Shown here in pieces: positions 9,477-17,163 of a stretch of DNA of 22,131 nt (the first letter of the stretch is position 1; every line of letters starts with the position of its first letter). Made by a program: the position numbers and the translations under genes. Origin of the DNA: Candidatus Limnocylindrales bacterium (GTDB lineage: Bacteria; Chloroflexota; Limnocylindria; Limnocylindrales; CSP1-4). The DNA is taken from contig JARLHH010000313.1 of the NCBI GenBank assembly GCA_031292335.1, positions 1-22,131 on the forward strand. Direction: 5' to 3'. Below the pieces are notes generated by a model, which did not search any database, had not been told where the DNA came from, and saw only the letters and a list, made by a program, of their open reading frames with translations.

Positions 9477-10325
9477 TCAACCCTTGACGGAGCCCGCGAG
9501 AAGGCCCCGGACGAAGAACCGCTGGAGCGCGAGGAACACCATGACGGGAACGATCATGGACACGAAGGCGCCCGCCGTCAGGAGCTGCCAGTCCTGGCCT
9601 CGGGAGCCCGTCATCGACACCAGGCGGGAGGTCATGACGGCCACGTCCTGGTCCGTTCCCAGGAACGTCGTCGCCACGAGGAGGTCGTTCCAGACCCACA
9701 GGAACTGGAAGATGGCGAAGGACGCGAGGGCGGGGACCGAGAGCGGCAGGATCAGGCGCACGAAGATCGTGAAGTGGGACGCGCCGTCCAGCGAGGCCGA
9801 CTCGATCAGGTCCTTCGGAAGCTGGCTGATGTAGTTGTAGAGCAGGTAGGTCGCGAGGGCCAGGCCGAAGCCCGCATGCGCCAGCCAGACCGCCAGGAAG
9901 GTGCCGTTGAGGTGGATCGCGAGGTAGGCCTTGAGGACCGGGATCAGCGCGATCTGGAGCGGCACCACCAGCAGCCCAACGACCGTGATGAAGAGGATCC
10001 TGCGGCCCGGAAACTCCATCCAGGCGAAGCCATAGGCGGCGAATGCCGCGATCAGGATCGGGATGACGACCGCCGGGATCGTGACGGCGAGCGTGTTCAG
10101 GAAGGCCGTCCCCAGCCCGTCGCCGCCGAAGAGCACCGTGTTGTAGTTGTCGAGGGTGAACGTTCCGCCGCCGCCGGTGAAGGCCGTCCACCAGCCGGAG
10201 TTGAAGATGTCCTGCTTGTCGCGGAAGGAGGTGATGAACAGGCCGAGGGTCGGCACCGTCCAGACAACGATGAGGGCGAAGACCGCCCCGTTGATCGCCA
10301 CCCGGGACCAGGCAATGCGTCGCAT
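9477..10325 (-). CDS. aglG: Alpha-glucoside ABC transporter permease, AglG-like (MalG type)
   Basis: The 282-residue inner membrane protein has about six hydrophobic helices and the binding-protein-dependent transport motif (EAA loop) at about 173-194: L-I-E-S-A-S-L-D-G-A-S-H-F-x5-R-L-I-L-P, the site that docks the ATPase. F-L-W-V-W-N-D-L-L-V-A follows, typical of CUT1 MalG-type permeases. The ATG at 10325 is preferred to the GTG at 10334 because GAGGTG lies exactly 6 bases before it and overlaps the aglF stop. It pairs with the AglF-like permease to form the channel. The symbol rests on the operon pattern and similarity remembered from AglG proteins. Confidence 0.85.
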   Translation of the reverse strand: MRRIAWSRVAINGAVFALIVVWTVPTLGLFITSFRDKQDIFNSGWWTAFTGGGGTFTLDNYNTVLFGGDGLGTAFLNTLAVTIPAVVIPILIAAFAAYGFAWMEFPGRRILFITVVGLLVVPLQIALIPVLKAYLAIHLNGTFLAVWLAHAGFGLALATYLLYNYISQLPKDLIESASLDGASHFTIFVRLILPLSVPALASFAIFQFLWVWNDLLVATTFLGTDQDVAVMTSRLVSMTGSRGQDWQLLTAGAFVSMIVPVMVFLALQRFFVRGLLAGSVKG

Positions 10326-10335
10326 CGCAATCACC

Positions 10336-11451
10336 TCAGATCGCCCGGCCGCGGAACTGCCGCAGGTTGTACCAGATGACCGGCGTCACCGCGACCAGCA
10401 GGATGATCGCGAGGGCGGCGCCTCGACCGGCGTCGAAGAACGTGAACGCCTGCTTCCACATGAGGGTGGCGATGACCTGCGTGTTGAAGTTGCCGCCGGT
10501 CATCGCGGTGACGATGTCGTAGATCTTCAGGGTGAGGATCGCGATCGTGGTCGCGACGGTCACGATCGTCGGCCAGATCGTCGGAACGATGAGGCGGCGG
10601 AAGACCTGCCACTCGCTGGCCCCGTCGATTCGCCCCGCCTCGAGCATCTCATCGGGAACACCCTTCAGGGCGGCCCCGATGATCACCATGGCGAACCCGG
10701 TCTGGCCCCAGATCAGGATCACGATCAGCAGAATCGTGTTGAGCGGCTCACCGGTGAGCCATGAGACCGGGCCGATGCCGAAGCCCGACAAGATCGCGTT
10801 CAGCAGCCCAACCTGGGGTTGACCCGCCGGCTGGAACGAGAGCACGAAGCGCCAGATCACGCTGGCGCCCACGAACGAGATCGCCATCGGCAGGAAGATC
10901 AGCGTCTTGGCCAGGCGGTCCAGGCGTGAGCGCTCCACGAGCACCGCGATGGCGAGGCCCAGCCCGGTGCTGAACAGCGTCCCGAAGACGAGCCAGAGCA
11001 CGTTGTTGCGGATCGCCGTGACCATCTCCGGGTTGGAGAACGAGTAGACGTAGTTGTCGAGCCCGACGAACTTGCTGCCGGTGGCGTTGAACAGGCTCTC
11101 CCACGCCGTCAGGAACGCCGGGACCAGCAGGTAGAAGGTGAGGATTGCGATCGCCGGCCCGACGAACACGAAGGGCAGGATCCGGCGCTGCCAGGCGGGC
11201 GGCAGCTTCTCGGTCAGCCAGTTCGCCACCACGTAGAGGAGCGCAACGCCGCCGATGCCCCAGACGATGGCGACGAGGACGATGACGATCTTGGGTGCGC
11301 CGCTGTCCTTGAGGAAGAGGAAGCCCGCCCACAGGACGATGAACGCCACGACCGGGACGAAGATTGACACCAGGAGCCGGCCGGCACCCGTCGCCAGCAC
11401 CTGGCCGATCCCCCTTGGCGGGGGCGCCGCCACGCTATCTGCGAGTCGCAT
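10336..11451 (-). CDS. aglF: Alpha-glucoside ABC transporter permease, AglF-like (MalF type)
   Basis: The 371-residue permease has an N-terminal extension with two extra hydrophobic segments (about 25-45 and 55-78), as in AglF/MalF, before the core that begins L-P-F-V-F-V-G-P-A. The core has A-E/L-rich helices, L-P-M-A-I-S-F-V-G-A-S-V-I-W (187-200) and the EAA loop at 267-290: E-M-L-E-A-G-R-I-D-G-A-S-E-W-x3-R-R-L-I-V-P. The segment Q-P-A-G-Q-P-Q-V-G-L-L-N-A-I is characteristic of AglF-type permeases. GGAGG lies 9 bases before the ATG. It follows the binding protein by 84 bp, containing a strong hairpin, and is followed by aglG after 10 bp. Substrate assignment (sucrose, maltose, trehalose class) is inferred from the family. 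Confidence 0.87.
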   Translation of the reverse strand: MRLADSVAAPPPRGIGQVLATGAGRLLVSIFVPVVAFIVLWAGFLFLKDSGAPKIVIVLVAIVWGIGGVALLYVVANWLTEKLPPAWQRRILPFVFVGPAIAILTFYLLVPAFLTAWESLFNATGSKFVGLDNYVYSFSNPEMVTAIRNNVLWLVFGTLFSTGLGLAIAVLVERSRLDRLAKTLIFLPMAISFVGASVIWRFVLSFQPAGQPQVGLLNAILSGFGIGPVSWLTGEPLNTILLIVILIWGQTGFAMVIIGAALKGVPDEMLEAGRIDGASEWQVFRRLIVPTIWPTIVTVATTIAILTLKIYDIVTAMTGGNFNTQVIATLMWKQAFTFFDAGRGAALAIILLVAVTPVIWYNLRQFRGRAI

Positions 11452-11488
11452 CCCTTCGATCCTCCACTCGGCGGGACAGGCGCGTGAT

Positions 11489-11519
11489 GCGACGGCGCCG
11501 CACCGGGCGGCGCCGTCGC
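11489..11519 (-). terminator. Intercistronic GC-rich hairpin between aglE and aglF
   Basis: Perfect 13-bp arms (11489-11501 and 11507-11519) enclose a 5-base loop, beginning 16 bases after the aglE stop on the transcribed strand. No U-run follows, so it is probably not a full terminator. Between a binding-protein gene and its permeases such a stem usually protects the 3' end of the upstream message or causes partial termination, giving more binding protein than permease. Confidence 0.7.
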
Positions 11520-11535
11520 GCTGCAGGCTGGGCTG

Positions 11536-12852
11536 CTACTGCGTGGGCCAGCTGGCCTGGATGTTGGCGAGCGTGGTGTCGATGTTCTGGCTGCCGTTGA
11601 TCAGCTTCACGGACTCCGACCAGAAGGTTCCCGAGCCGACAGCCGCCGGCATCGCATCCGAGCCGTCGAAGCGAACCACCGGGGCCTGGACGATCGACGT
11701 GGCGAACGCGCGGTCGAGCGCGGACGAGTAGTTCGACAGGTCCTGGGTCTTGTAGGGGAACAGCGCACCGCCGGCCTTCTCCCAGGAGATTCCGGCTTCC
11801 GGCGTGGTCAGGTACTTCAGGAAGGCCCAGACCTCGGGCCGATCGGCGAACGCGACGGCCTGGTCACCGCCGACCTCGGCGGGCGTCCCGATCGCGGGGT
11901 CGATCGCGGGAAGGGTGAAGACACCGACCTGGTTGTCCAGGTCCTTCTGGACCGCATCCGGGAAGAACGCGGTGATGAAGTTGCCCTGGTTGGTCATCCA
12001 GCATTTGGGCGGGTTGTCGAAGGCAGCCTTCGGCGCCTCGCCGAAGTTCGTCTGGACGATGTACTGGGGGCCGCCGTAGACGTACTTCGGGTTGCCGAAG
12101 ATGTCCATCATGACCTGGAACGCGTTCTTGACGCTGGGGTCGGTGAACGGCGTCGTGCCGGCGACCCACTTGTCGTAGCCGGCTGCGCCGACGGTGCGGA
12201 GCATGATCTCCTCGACCCAGTCGGTCACCGGCCAGCCGGTCGCGGCGCCGCTCTCGATGCCGATGCACCAGGGAGGCGTCCCGTCGGCAACCATCTTGTC
12301 TTCGAGCGTCTTGAGCTCATCCCACGTCGTGGGAACGGTGTAGCCCTTGGCGTCCCAGGCGACCTTGGGGTAGAAGACCAGGCCCTTCAGGTTGACCCGG
12401 TGAAAGACGCCGTAGACCTTGCCGTCGGCGGCGGTTCCCACGTCCTTCCAGCCAGGCCCGTAGTTCGCGTCGATCGACGCGACGATGTCGGCCGGCAGCG
12501 GGAACAGCTTGCCCTGCGACGCGTAGTTCTTCATTCCGCCCGGCTGCGGGAGCATGGCGACATCCGGCGGGTTGCCCGCCTGGACCTGCACGTTCAGCTG
12601 CTGCTCGAACGACTTGTCGCCGTTGTAGACGACCTTCACGCCCGTGGCGTCTTCGAAGGGCTTCACCGCGTCAGCGAAGGCGGCTGCCTCCGTGTCGACG
12701 AAGGCGCCGCCGACCGTCACGGTCTTCCCGCTGAGATCCGCCGCGGACGGTGCCGACGATGCACCTCCGGCAGGCGCCGACGTGGCGGCGCTGCTGCACG
12801 CGGCCAGCACCACGGCCAGGGCGGCGGTGGCAACAACGAATCGATTGCGCAT
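11536..12852 (-). CDS. aglE: Alpha-glucoside-binding lipoprotein, AglE-like
   Basis: The 438-residue product begins M-R-N-R-F-V-V then a hydrophobic core ending in the lipobox L-A-A-C (Cys19), so it should be a membrane-anchored lipoprotein outside the cytoplasmic membrane. A Ser/Ala/Pro spacer follows, then a family 1 extracellular solute-binding fold: F-E-D-A-T-G-V-K-V-V-Y, G-N-P-P-D-V-A-M-L-P-Q-P-G, T-P-P-W-C-I-G-I-E-S-G-A-A-T-G-W-P, T-D-W-V-E-E-I-M-L-R and V-V-R-F-D-G-S-D-A-M-P-A-A-V-G, all features I associate with AglE-type proteins. GGAGGAGAGG immediately precedes the ATG at 12852; an ATG four codons earlier (12864) is also possible. First gene of the sugar operon, downstream of a LacI-type operator. 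Confidence 0.9.
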   Translation of the reverse strand: MRNRFVVATAALAVVLAACSSAATSAPAGGASSAPSAADLSGKTVTVGGAFVDTEAAAFADAVKPFEDATGVKVVYNGDKSFEQQLNVQVQAGNPPDVAMLPQPGGMKNYASQGKLFPLPADIVASIDANYGPGWKDVGTAADGKVYGVFHRVNLKGLVFYPKVAWDAKGYTVPTTWDELKTLEDKMVADGTPPWCIGIESGAATGWPVTDWVEEIMLRTVGAAGYDKWVAGTTPFTDPSVKNAFQVMMDIFGNPKYVYGGPQYIVQTNFGEAPKAAFDNPPKCWMTNQGNFITAFFPDAVQKDLDNQVGVFTLPAIDPAIGTPAEVGGDQAVAFADRPEVWAFLKYLTTPEAGISWEKAGGALFPYKTQDLSNYSSALDRAFATSIVQAPVVRFDGSDAMPAAVGSGTFWSESVKLINGSQNIDTTLANIQASWPTQ

Positions 12853-12896
12853 CCTCTCCTCCATCCGGCGGTTCCTCCCGCCGCGAGCTCGTGGCG

Positions 12897-12914
12897 TGTG
12901 GAACCGGTTCCACA
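12897..12914. promoter_or_regulatory. LacI-family operator in front of the sugar operon
   Basis: TGTGGAACCGGTTCCACA is a perfect 18-bp palindrome centred on CpG-like CCGG, the form typical of LacI/GalR-family operators. It lies 45 bases upstream of aglE and downstream of the likely -10 region, where a bound repressor would block transcription. Its core TGGAACCGGTTCCA recurs with one change at 13008-13021. Confidence 0.85.
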
Positions 12915-12926
12915 ACCCCCGCTGGC

Positions 12927-12945
12927 AGATTATCAGAACTGTCAA
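12927..12945 (-). promoter_or_regulatory. Probable promoter of the agl-type operon
   Basis: On the minus strand an AT-richer island carries TTGACA (12945-12940) and, 7 bases further, TGATAATCT, which reads as an extended -10 (TG-A-TAATCT). The two hexamers are too close to form one ordinary promoter, so the extended -10 alone, giving a start near 12920, is the more likely element. The operator at 12897-12914 would then lie just downstream of the start. Confidence 0.4.
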
Positions 12946-13006
12946 GAGGAATCCCGCTGCATCTGCCGTGCGCCCGACTGGACGACTTCACCCAATGTCT
13001 GCCAGA

Positions 13007-13022
13007 CTGGAACCGATTCCAG
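13007..13022. promoter_or_regulatory. Second LacI-family operator, in front of lacI
   Basis: CTGGAACCGATTCCAG is a 16-bp palindrome with a single central mismatch and shares the TGGAACC-x-TTCCA core with the operator at 12897. It overlaps the -35 region of the regulator's own presumed promoter (TATGCT at 13032-13037), which suggests autoregulation. The centres of the two operators are about 109 bp apart, near ten helical turns, so DNA looping is possible. Confidence 0.8.
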
Positions 13023-13031
13023 CCACGGCGG

Positions 13032-13037
13032 TATGCT
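13032..13037 (+). promoter_or_regulatory. -10-like element of the lacI-family gene
   Basis: TATGCT sits 33 bases before the ATG at 13070. TGGAAC at 13008-13013, within the operator, is 18 bp upstream and would serve as a weak -35. Confidence 0.4.
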
Positions 13038-13069
13038 GTGACCGCAACTCCCGAACGGACGAGACCGAG

Positions 13070-14077
13070 ATGCCAGCTACCATCCAGGATGTCGCACGCG
13101 CCGCCGGCGTGGGCCGCGGCACCGTGAGCCGCGTGCTCAACAGCCGGCCCAACGTCGATCCGGTGACGCGGGCGCGGGTGCTCGAGGCGATCGCCGCGCT
13201 CGACTTCGTCCCCAGCGCGGCTGCCCGGCGGCTCTCCCTGCGCCGGACCCAGAGCATCGCGGTCGTGACGCTTCACCTCACGCGACCGTCGGTCGTCGAG
13301 CGCCTGCGCGGCATCGAGTCCGCGCTCGTCGACGCCGCGCTCGACATGATCGTCCTGAACATCGAGACGGTGGAGCGGCGCGACGCGGTCCTGCGAGACG
13401 TGCCCCGCCCGGAGCGCTTCGACGGGCTGATCCTGATCTCGGTCGCGCCCCACGACACGGAGCTGGCCCAGATCCGACGCTCGGGCCTGCCGGTCGTCCT
13501 GATCGACGCCCATCACCGCGCGCTCCCCCGGGTCGTCTGCGATGACGTCGGCGGCGGGATGCTGGCGGCGAACCACCTTCTCGAGTACGGCCATCGGCGC
13601 TTCGGCTTCATCGGCGACGAGCCGCGCCCCACCCTCGGCGTGCCGTCGAGCCGGATGAGATTCCGCGGCGTCGGGCTTGCCCTACGCGAACATGGCCTCG
13701 CGATCCGGCCGGAGCACGTCGCCGAGGGCGAGCACACCCGCGAGTTCGCCCGCGAGCTGACCGAGACGATGCTGCGAAGCGCCGCGCGACCCACCGCGAT
13801 CATCGCCGCCAGCGACACCAAGGCGATCGGCGTGCTCGAGGCGGCGCGCACGCTGGGCATCGACGTGCCGGGGGAACTGTCGGTCATCGGCTATGACGAC
13901 GTCGAAGCGGCCGATTTCGTCGGCCTGACCACGATCCACCAGCCGCTCGCGGAGACCGGCGCCCGGGCGGTCCACCGCATGATCGGGTTGATCGCGGGCG
14001 CGGCGCGGGTTCCGCTCCGCGAGGTCCTCCCCGTCTCGCTCGTCGAACGGCGGACGACGGGTCCCGCGCCGGCGTAG
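13070..14077 (+). CDS. LacI-family transcriptional regulator of the sugar operon
   Basis: The 335-residue protein begins with a LacI-type HTH, A-T-I-Q-D-V-A-R-A-A-G-V-G-R-G-T-V-S-R-V-L-N (about 3-24), a hinge helix ending F-V-P-S-A-A-A-R-R-L-S, and a periplasmic-binding-protein-like effector domain with I-A-V-V-T, F-D-G-L-I-L-I-S, V-V-L-I-D, G-H-R-R-F-G-F-I-G and V-I-G-Y-D-D. The ATG at 13070 is chosen because the HTH begins 2 residues later; an in-frame ATG at 12998 would place the operator inside the coding region. It is divergent from aglE, the same arrangement as aglR in rhizobial agl loci, so it is likely the repressor of the operon, released by an imported sugar. It converges on valS with 19 bp between. 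Confidence 0.9.
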   Translation: MPATIQDVARAAGVGRGTVSRVLNSRPNVDPVTRARVLEAIAALDFVPSAAARRLSLRRTQSIAVVTLHLTRPSVVERLRGIESALVDAALDMIVLNIETVERRDAVLRDVPRPERFDGLILISVAPHDTELAQIRRSGLPVVLIDAHHRALPRVVCDDVGGGMLAANHLLEYGHRRFGFIGDEPRPTLGVPSSRMRFRGVGLALREHGLAIRPEHVAEGEHTREFARELTETMLRSAARPTAIIAASDTKAIGVLEAARTLGIDVPGELSVIGYDDVEAADFVGLTTIHQPLAETGARAVHRMIGLIAGAARVPLREVLPVSLVERRTTGPAPA

Positions 14078-14096
14078 ACCGCGTCGGCGCCCTCCC

Positions 14097-16826
14097 CTAC
14101 CCCTCCAGGCTGGCGCGGAGCCTGGCGACCCGCTCTTCGAGCTCGGCCGCCCGAGCCCGGGCACGCTCGACGACGGCCGCGGGCGCCTGCGCCACGAACC
14201 GCTCGTCCGCCAGGCGAGCGCGGGCTCCGTCGAGCTGGGTCTCGGTCCCGGCCAGCTCGCGTTCCAGCCGGGCCCGGTCGCGAGCGGCCGCCTCGGCGCC
14301 CGCCGCGAGCGGATGGACCATCGCCTCGATCGGCCCCGCCACCACGGCCAGGCCTCCCGGTGCCCCGGAGCGCAGGGCATCGGCGTCGGCCACCCGGCGC
14401 AACGGGCGCGCGTGCGCGAGCCGCTCGAGCGCAGGCGCCAGCGTGTCGAACGCCGGACCGAGCGACGACGGCAGCGCCACGTCCACCGCGAGCCAGGCCG
14501 CCGGATCGAGCCTCGCCTCGGAGCGTGCGTTGCGGAGCGCGCGGACGAGCTCGAGCAGCGCGCCGACCTCTGCCTCCGCCGCGGCATCCGCGGGCGGCGC
14601 GGCCGGCCAGTCGGCCACGATGAGCAGGGCCGGGTCGCCGGCGGCACGCGGCGTTTCGTCCCAGATAGCCTCCGTGACGAACGGCATCACCGGGTGCAGG
14701 AGGCGCAGGTACGTGTCGAGGGCCTCGACGAGCGTCCACCAGGTCGCCTCCCGGTCCGCGGCCGGCAGCGTCTCGTCGGCGAGGCGCACCTTCGCCAGCT
14801 CCAGCGCCCAGTCGCAGTACTCGCCCCAGATCGACTCGTACAGCACGCGGGTCAGCTCGCCGAACGAGTATTCCGCCAGCGCCCGGTCGGCCGCCACGAC
14901 GGCGGCCGCCACGCGGCTGCGGAGCCAGCGCTCCGCCGGTCCGAGCCGGGCGGCGTCGGGGGCGCTGCGCACGGCATCGGGCGGAGTGGTCGAGGGACGC
15001 GCGCCGAGCACGAAGCGGGCGGCGTTCCAGAGCTTGTTGGCGAAGTTGCGCGCGTTCTCCAGCTTCTCGGCGCTGAACTTCTGGTCGTTGCCCGGGGCCG
15101 CGCCGTGGATCAGGGAGAAGCGGAGCGCGTCGGCGCCCGATTCCTCGATCGCCTCCAGCGGGTCGACGACGTTGCCCTTGGTCTTGGACATCTTCTGGCC
15201 GTAGGGGTCACGCACCAGGCCCGAGAGATAGACCACCTCGAACGGGGCGTCCTCCATGAAGTGGATCCCGAGCATCATCATCCGGGCGACCCAGAAGAAG
15301 ATGATGTCGTAGGCGGTCTCCATCACCGTGCCCGGATAGAAGCGGGCGAGGTCCGCTGTCGCTCTGGGCCAGCCCAGCGTGGAAAACGGCCAGAGGCCGG
15401 AGCTGAACCAGGTGTCGAAGATGTCGGGATCCTGGGTCAGCTCCGCCGGCGGACGTCCGCACGCCTCGCAGGCGGCCGGGCCGGCCGCGTCGGCGGTCAC
15501 CGTGACGTGCCCGTCCGGGCAGTACCAGGCCGGGATCCGGTGGCCCCACCAGAGCTGCCGGCTCACGTTCCAATCGCGGATGTCGGTGAGCCAGTGCTCC
15601 CAGACCTTCTCGAAGCGTTCGGGAAGGATGACCGTCCGGCGCGTCCGCGTGGCCCGCAGGGCGGCCTCCGCCAGGGGCTTGGTGCGAACGAACCACTGGG
15701 TCTTCAGGCGCGGCTCCACGACATCGTGGCTGCGATGGCAGCGCCCGATCACCATCTCGTGGGGCGTGCTCGCCATCAGGTCTCCGGCCGACTGCAGGTC
15801 GGCCAGGATGCGCTGGCGGGCCGCGTAGCGTTCCAGGCCCGCGTAATGACCGCCGGCCGCGGAGATGTGCCCGCCGTCGTCCATCACGTCCACGAACGGG
15901 AGGTGATGTCGCTCGCCTGTGGCGTAGTCGTCCGTGTCGTGGGCCGGGGTGATCTTCACGGCCCCGGTCCCGAAGGCGCGATCCACCACGGCGTCGGCAA
16001 TGATCGGGACATCGCGTTCGACGAACGGGATCCGGACCCGCCGGCCGACCAGGGCCGTGTAGCGCGGATCGTCAGGGTGCACCGCGACGCCGGTGTCTCC
16101 CAGGATCGTCTCCGGCCGGGTGGTCGCGACGCTGATCGTGGCCGCGTGATCCGGGTCGCCCGTCGCCTCGTCGAGCAGGTGATAGCGGATCGTCCAGAGC
16201 GTGCCCGTCTCCGGCGTCGCCACGACCTCGAGGTCGGACAGGCTGGTCCGACATCCGGGGCACCAGTTGATCAGCGTCTCGTAGCGGTACGCCAGGCCTT
16301 CGCGATACAGGCGCGCGAACGCCTCGCGGACCGCCCGGCTGGAGTCCTCGTCCATCGTGAAGCGGAGGCGACCCCAGTCGCACGAGGCGCCGACCCGGCG
16401 CTGCTGCGCCAGCATCAGGTTCCTCGTCTCGCCGATGAAGCGCCACATGCGCTCGAGGTAGCGGTCGCGCCCGAGGCTGGCGCGCGTCTCGCCCTCCGCG
16501 GCGATGATCCGGTCCAGGACTACCTGGGCCGCGATGCTCGCATGGTCCAGGCCGGGCAGGAAGAGGGCCGCCCGGCCCTGCATCCGCGCGTGGCGCGTCA
16601 TCAGGTCCTCGACCGCGCTCCGCTGGGCGTGGCCGAGATGGAGACTGCCGGTCACGTTCGGGGGCGGCTGGATCAGCACGAAGGGCGGCTTCGCCGGGTC
16701 GGCCCGCGAGCCGGCGCCGTCGGGCGCGAAGACGTCGGCCGCCAGCCAGCGCTCGTAGATCGGCCCTTCGACCTCCGCGGGCCGGTAGGCCTTCGCGAGC
16801 CCCGGACCGGCGTGCTCCTGCGTCAT
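14097..16826 (-). CDS. valS: Valyl-tRNA synthetase
   Basis: The 909-residue class I synthetase charges tRNA-Val. The HIGH motif is P-P-P-N-V-T-G-S-L-H-L-G-H (H63-H66) and the KMSKS motif is K-M-S-K-T at 545-549. A CP1 editing domain with the W-C-P-G-C-R-T-S-L-S zinc-binding edge and V-A-T-T-R-P-E-T-I-L-G-D-T-G lies between them, and the C-terminus ends in the coiled-coil arm typical of ValRS (R-L-E-R-E-L-A ... L-E-E-R-V-A-R-L-R). The ATG at 16826 is preferred over an upstream GTG at 16892 because the longer frame would run through the T-box terminator and because GGAGGGAG precedes it. Expression should respond to uncharged tRNA-Val through the leader. Confidence 0.95.
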   Translation of the reverse strand: MTQEHAGPGLAKAYRPAEVEGPIYERWLAADVFAPDGAGSRADPAKPPFVLIQPPPNVTGSLHLGHAQRSAVEDLMTRHARMQGRAALFLPGLDHASIAAQVVLDRIIAAEGETRASLGRDRYLERMWRFIGETRNLMLAQQRRVGASCDWGRLRFTMDEDSSRAVREAFARLYREGLAYRYETLINWCPGCRTSLSDLEVVATPETGTLWTIRYHLLDEATGDPDHAATISVATTRPETILGDTGVAVHPDDPRYTALVGRRVRIPFVERDVPIIADAVVDRAFGTGAVKITPAHDTDDYATGERHHLPFVDVMDDGGHISAAGGHYAGLERYAARQRILADLQSAGDLMASTPHEMVIGRCHRSHDVVEPRLKTQWFVRTKPLAEAALRATRTRRTVILPERFEKVWEHWLTDIRDWNVSRQLWWGHRIPAWYCPDGHVTVTADAAGPAACEACGRPPAELTQDPDIFDTWFSSGLWPFSTLGWPRATADLARFYPGTVMETAYDIIFFWVARMMMLGIHFMEDAPFEVVYLSGLVRDPYGQKMSKTKGNVVDPLEAIEESGADALRFSLIHGAAPGNDQKFSAEKLENARNFANKLWNAARFVLGARPSTTPPDAVRSAPDAARLGPAERWLRSRVAAAVVAADRALAEYSFGELTRVLYESIWGEYCDWALELAKVRLADETLPAADREATWWTLVEALDTYLRLLHPVMPFVTEAIWDETPRAAGDPALLIVADWPAAPPADAAAEAEVGALLELVRALRNARSEARLDPAAWLAVDVALPSSLGPAFDTLAPALERLAHARPLRRVADADALRSGAPGGLAVVAGPIEAMVHPLAAGAEAAARDRARLERELAGTETQLDGARARLADERFVAQAPAAVVERARARAAELEERVARLRASLEG

Positions 16827-16848
16827 CGCGCGCTCCCTCCGCAACAGA

Positions 16849-16884
16849 ACGACCCCGCTCGTCCCAGCGGACGAACGGGGTCGT
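16849..16884 (-). terminator. T-box leader terminator hairpin of valS
   Basis: On the transcribed strand ACGACCCCGTTCGTCC pairs with GGACGAGCGGGGTCGT across a 4-base GCTG loop, a 16-bp stem with one G-U pair. It is followed by TTCTGTTGC, a weak U-rich run. Its 5' arm starts inside the 3' end of the T-box sequence, so it is mutually exclusive with the antiterminator. The ribosome site (GGAGGGAG) lies beyond it, which favours transcriptional rather than translational control. Confidence 0.85.
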
Positions 16885-17095
16885 GGTACCACCTGCTGGT
16901 TCGGCTTCCGGGTCGCGACCGGTCATCCCGGCCCATGCGCGTCACGACGCGCCCGGCAGCCCTCTCGGCGCGCTATCGGGCGCCTCCCGTCACGACTCGC
17001 GAGCGACATTCGCACCGGGGTCTCCACGCGGCTCGCACCGTCCCGCGCTCGCTTCGGCCCCTGCCGGCGTTACTCCTCCCGGTCACCGCCGTGAG
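16849..17095 (-). promoter_or_regulatory. T-box riboswitch leader of valS
   Basis: The ~270-base gap before valS reads, on the minus strand, as a T-box leader. Stem I has GGAGTAACG (loop-E AGTA side) and an apical C-G-G-T-G-C-G-A-G-C-C element like the AGGTGxGAGCC of known T-boxes. The 3' side of the specifier loop reads GCGAATGTCGC, where GTC is a valine codon. The T-box proper, CAGGTGGTACCACGA (16894-16880), carries TGGT (16891-16888), whose last base matches the A73 discriminator of tRNA-Val. The terminator follows at once. Uncharged tRNA-Val would stabilise the antiterminator and permit valS transcription. Exact stem II/III folds were not resolved. Confidence 0.85.
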
Positions 17096-17101
17096 GCCCG
17101 G

Positions 17102-17110
17102 AGTGTAGCA
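17102..17110 (-). promoter_or_regulatory. Extended -10 promoter for the valS leader
   Basis: TGCTACACT on the minus strand (17110-17102) fits an extended -10 (TG-C-TACACT). The expected transcription start, near 17095, is just ahead of the T-box stem I. No -35 hexamer is evident. Confidence 0.5.
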
Positions 17111-17163
17111 CGGCCCGCCGGCGACTCCGGCCAGCCGGTCGGGCGCCGGGGGGCGGGCTCCGA

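Noticed and set aside
9475..10191. In-frame upstream extension of the ROK kinase to 579 residues
   Set aside because: The extension is antisense-quality sequence lying over the AglG permease; the ROK N-terminal phosphate loop starts just after the GTG at 9474.
12940..12945. TTGACA as a classical -35 for the sugar operon
   Set aside because: At 16-18 bp spacing the -10 position is G/C only, so it is noted only as part of the promoter island, not as a standard sigma-70 pair.
12644..13069. Longer N-terminus for the LacI regulator, including an ATG near 12998
   Set aside because: It would place both operators or at least one operator and the promoter inside the coding region, and the HTH begins two residues after the ATG at 13070.
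14313..17108. 931-codon plus-strand open frame opposite valS
   Set aside because: It mirrors valS on the other strand, is Arg/Gly/Val-rich without any recognisable motif, and runs through the T-box leader. Long antisense frames are expected at this GC content.
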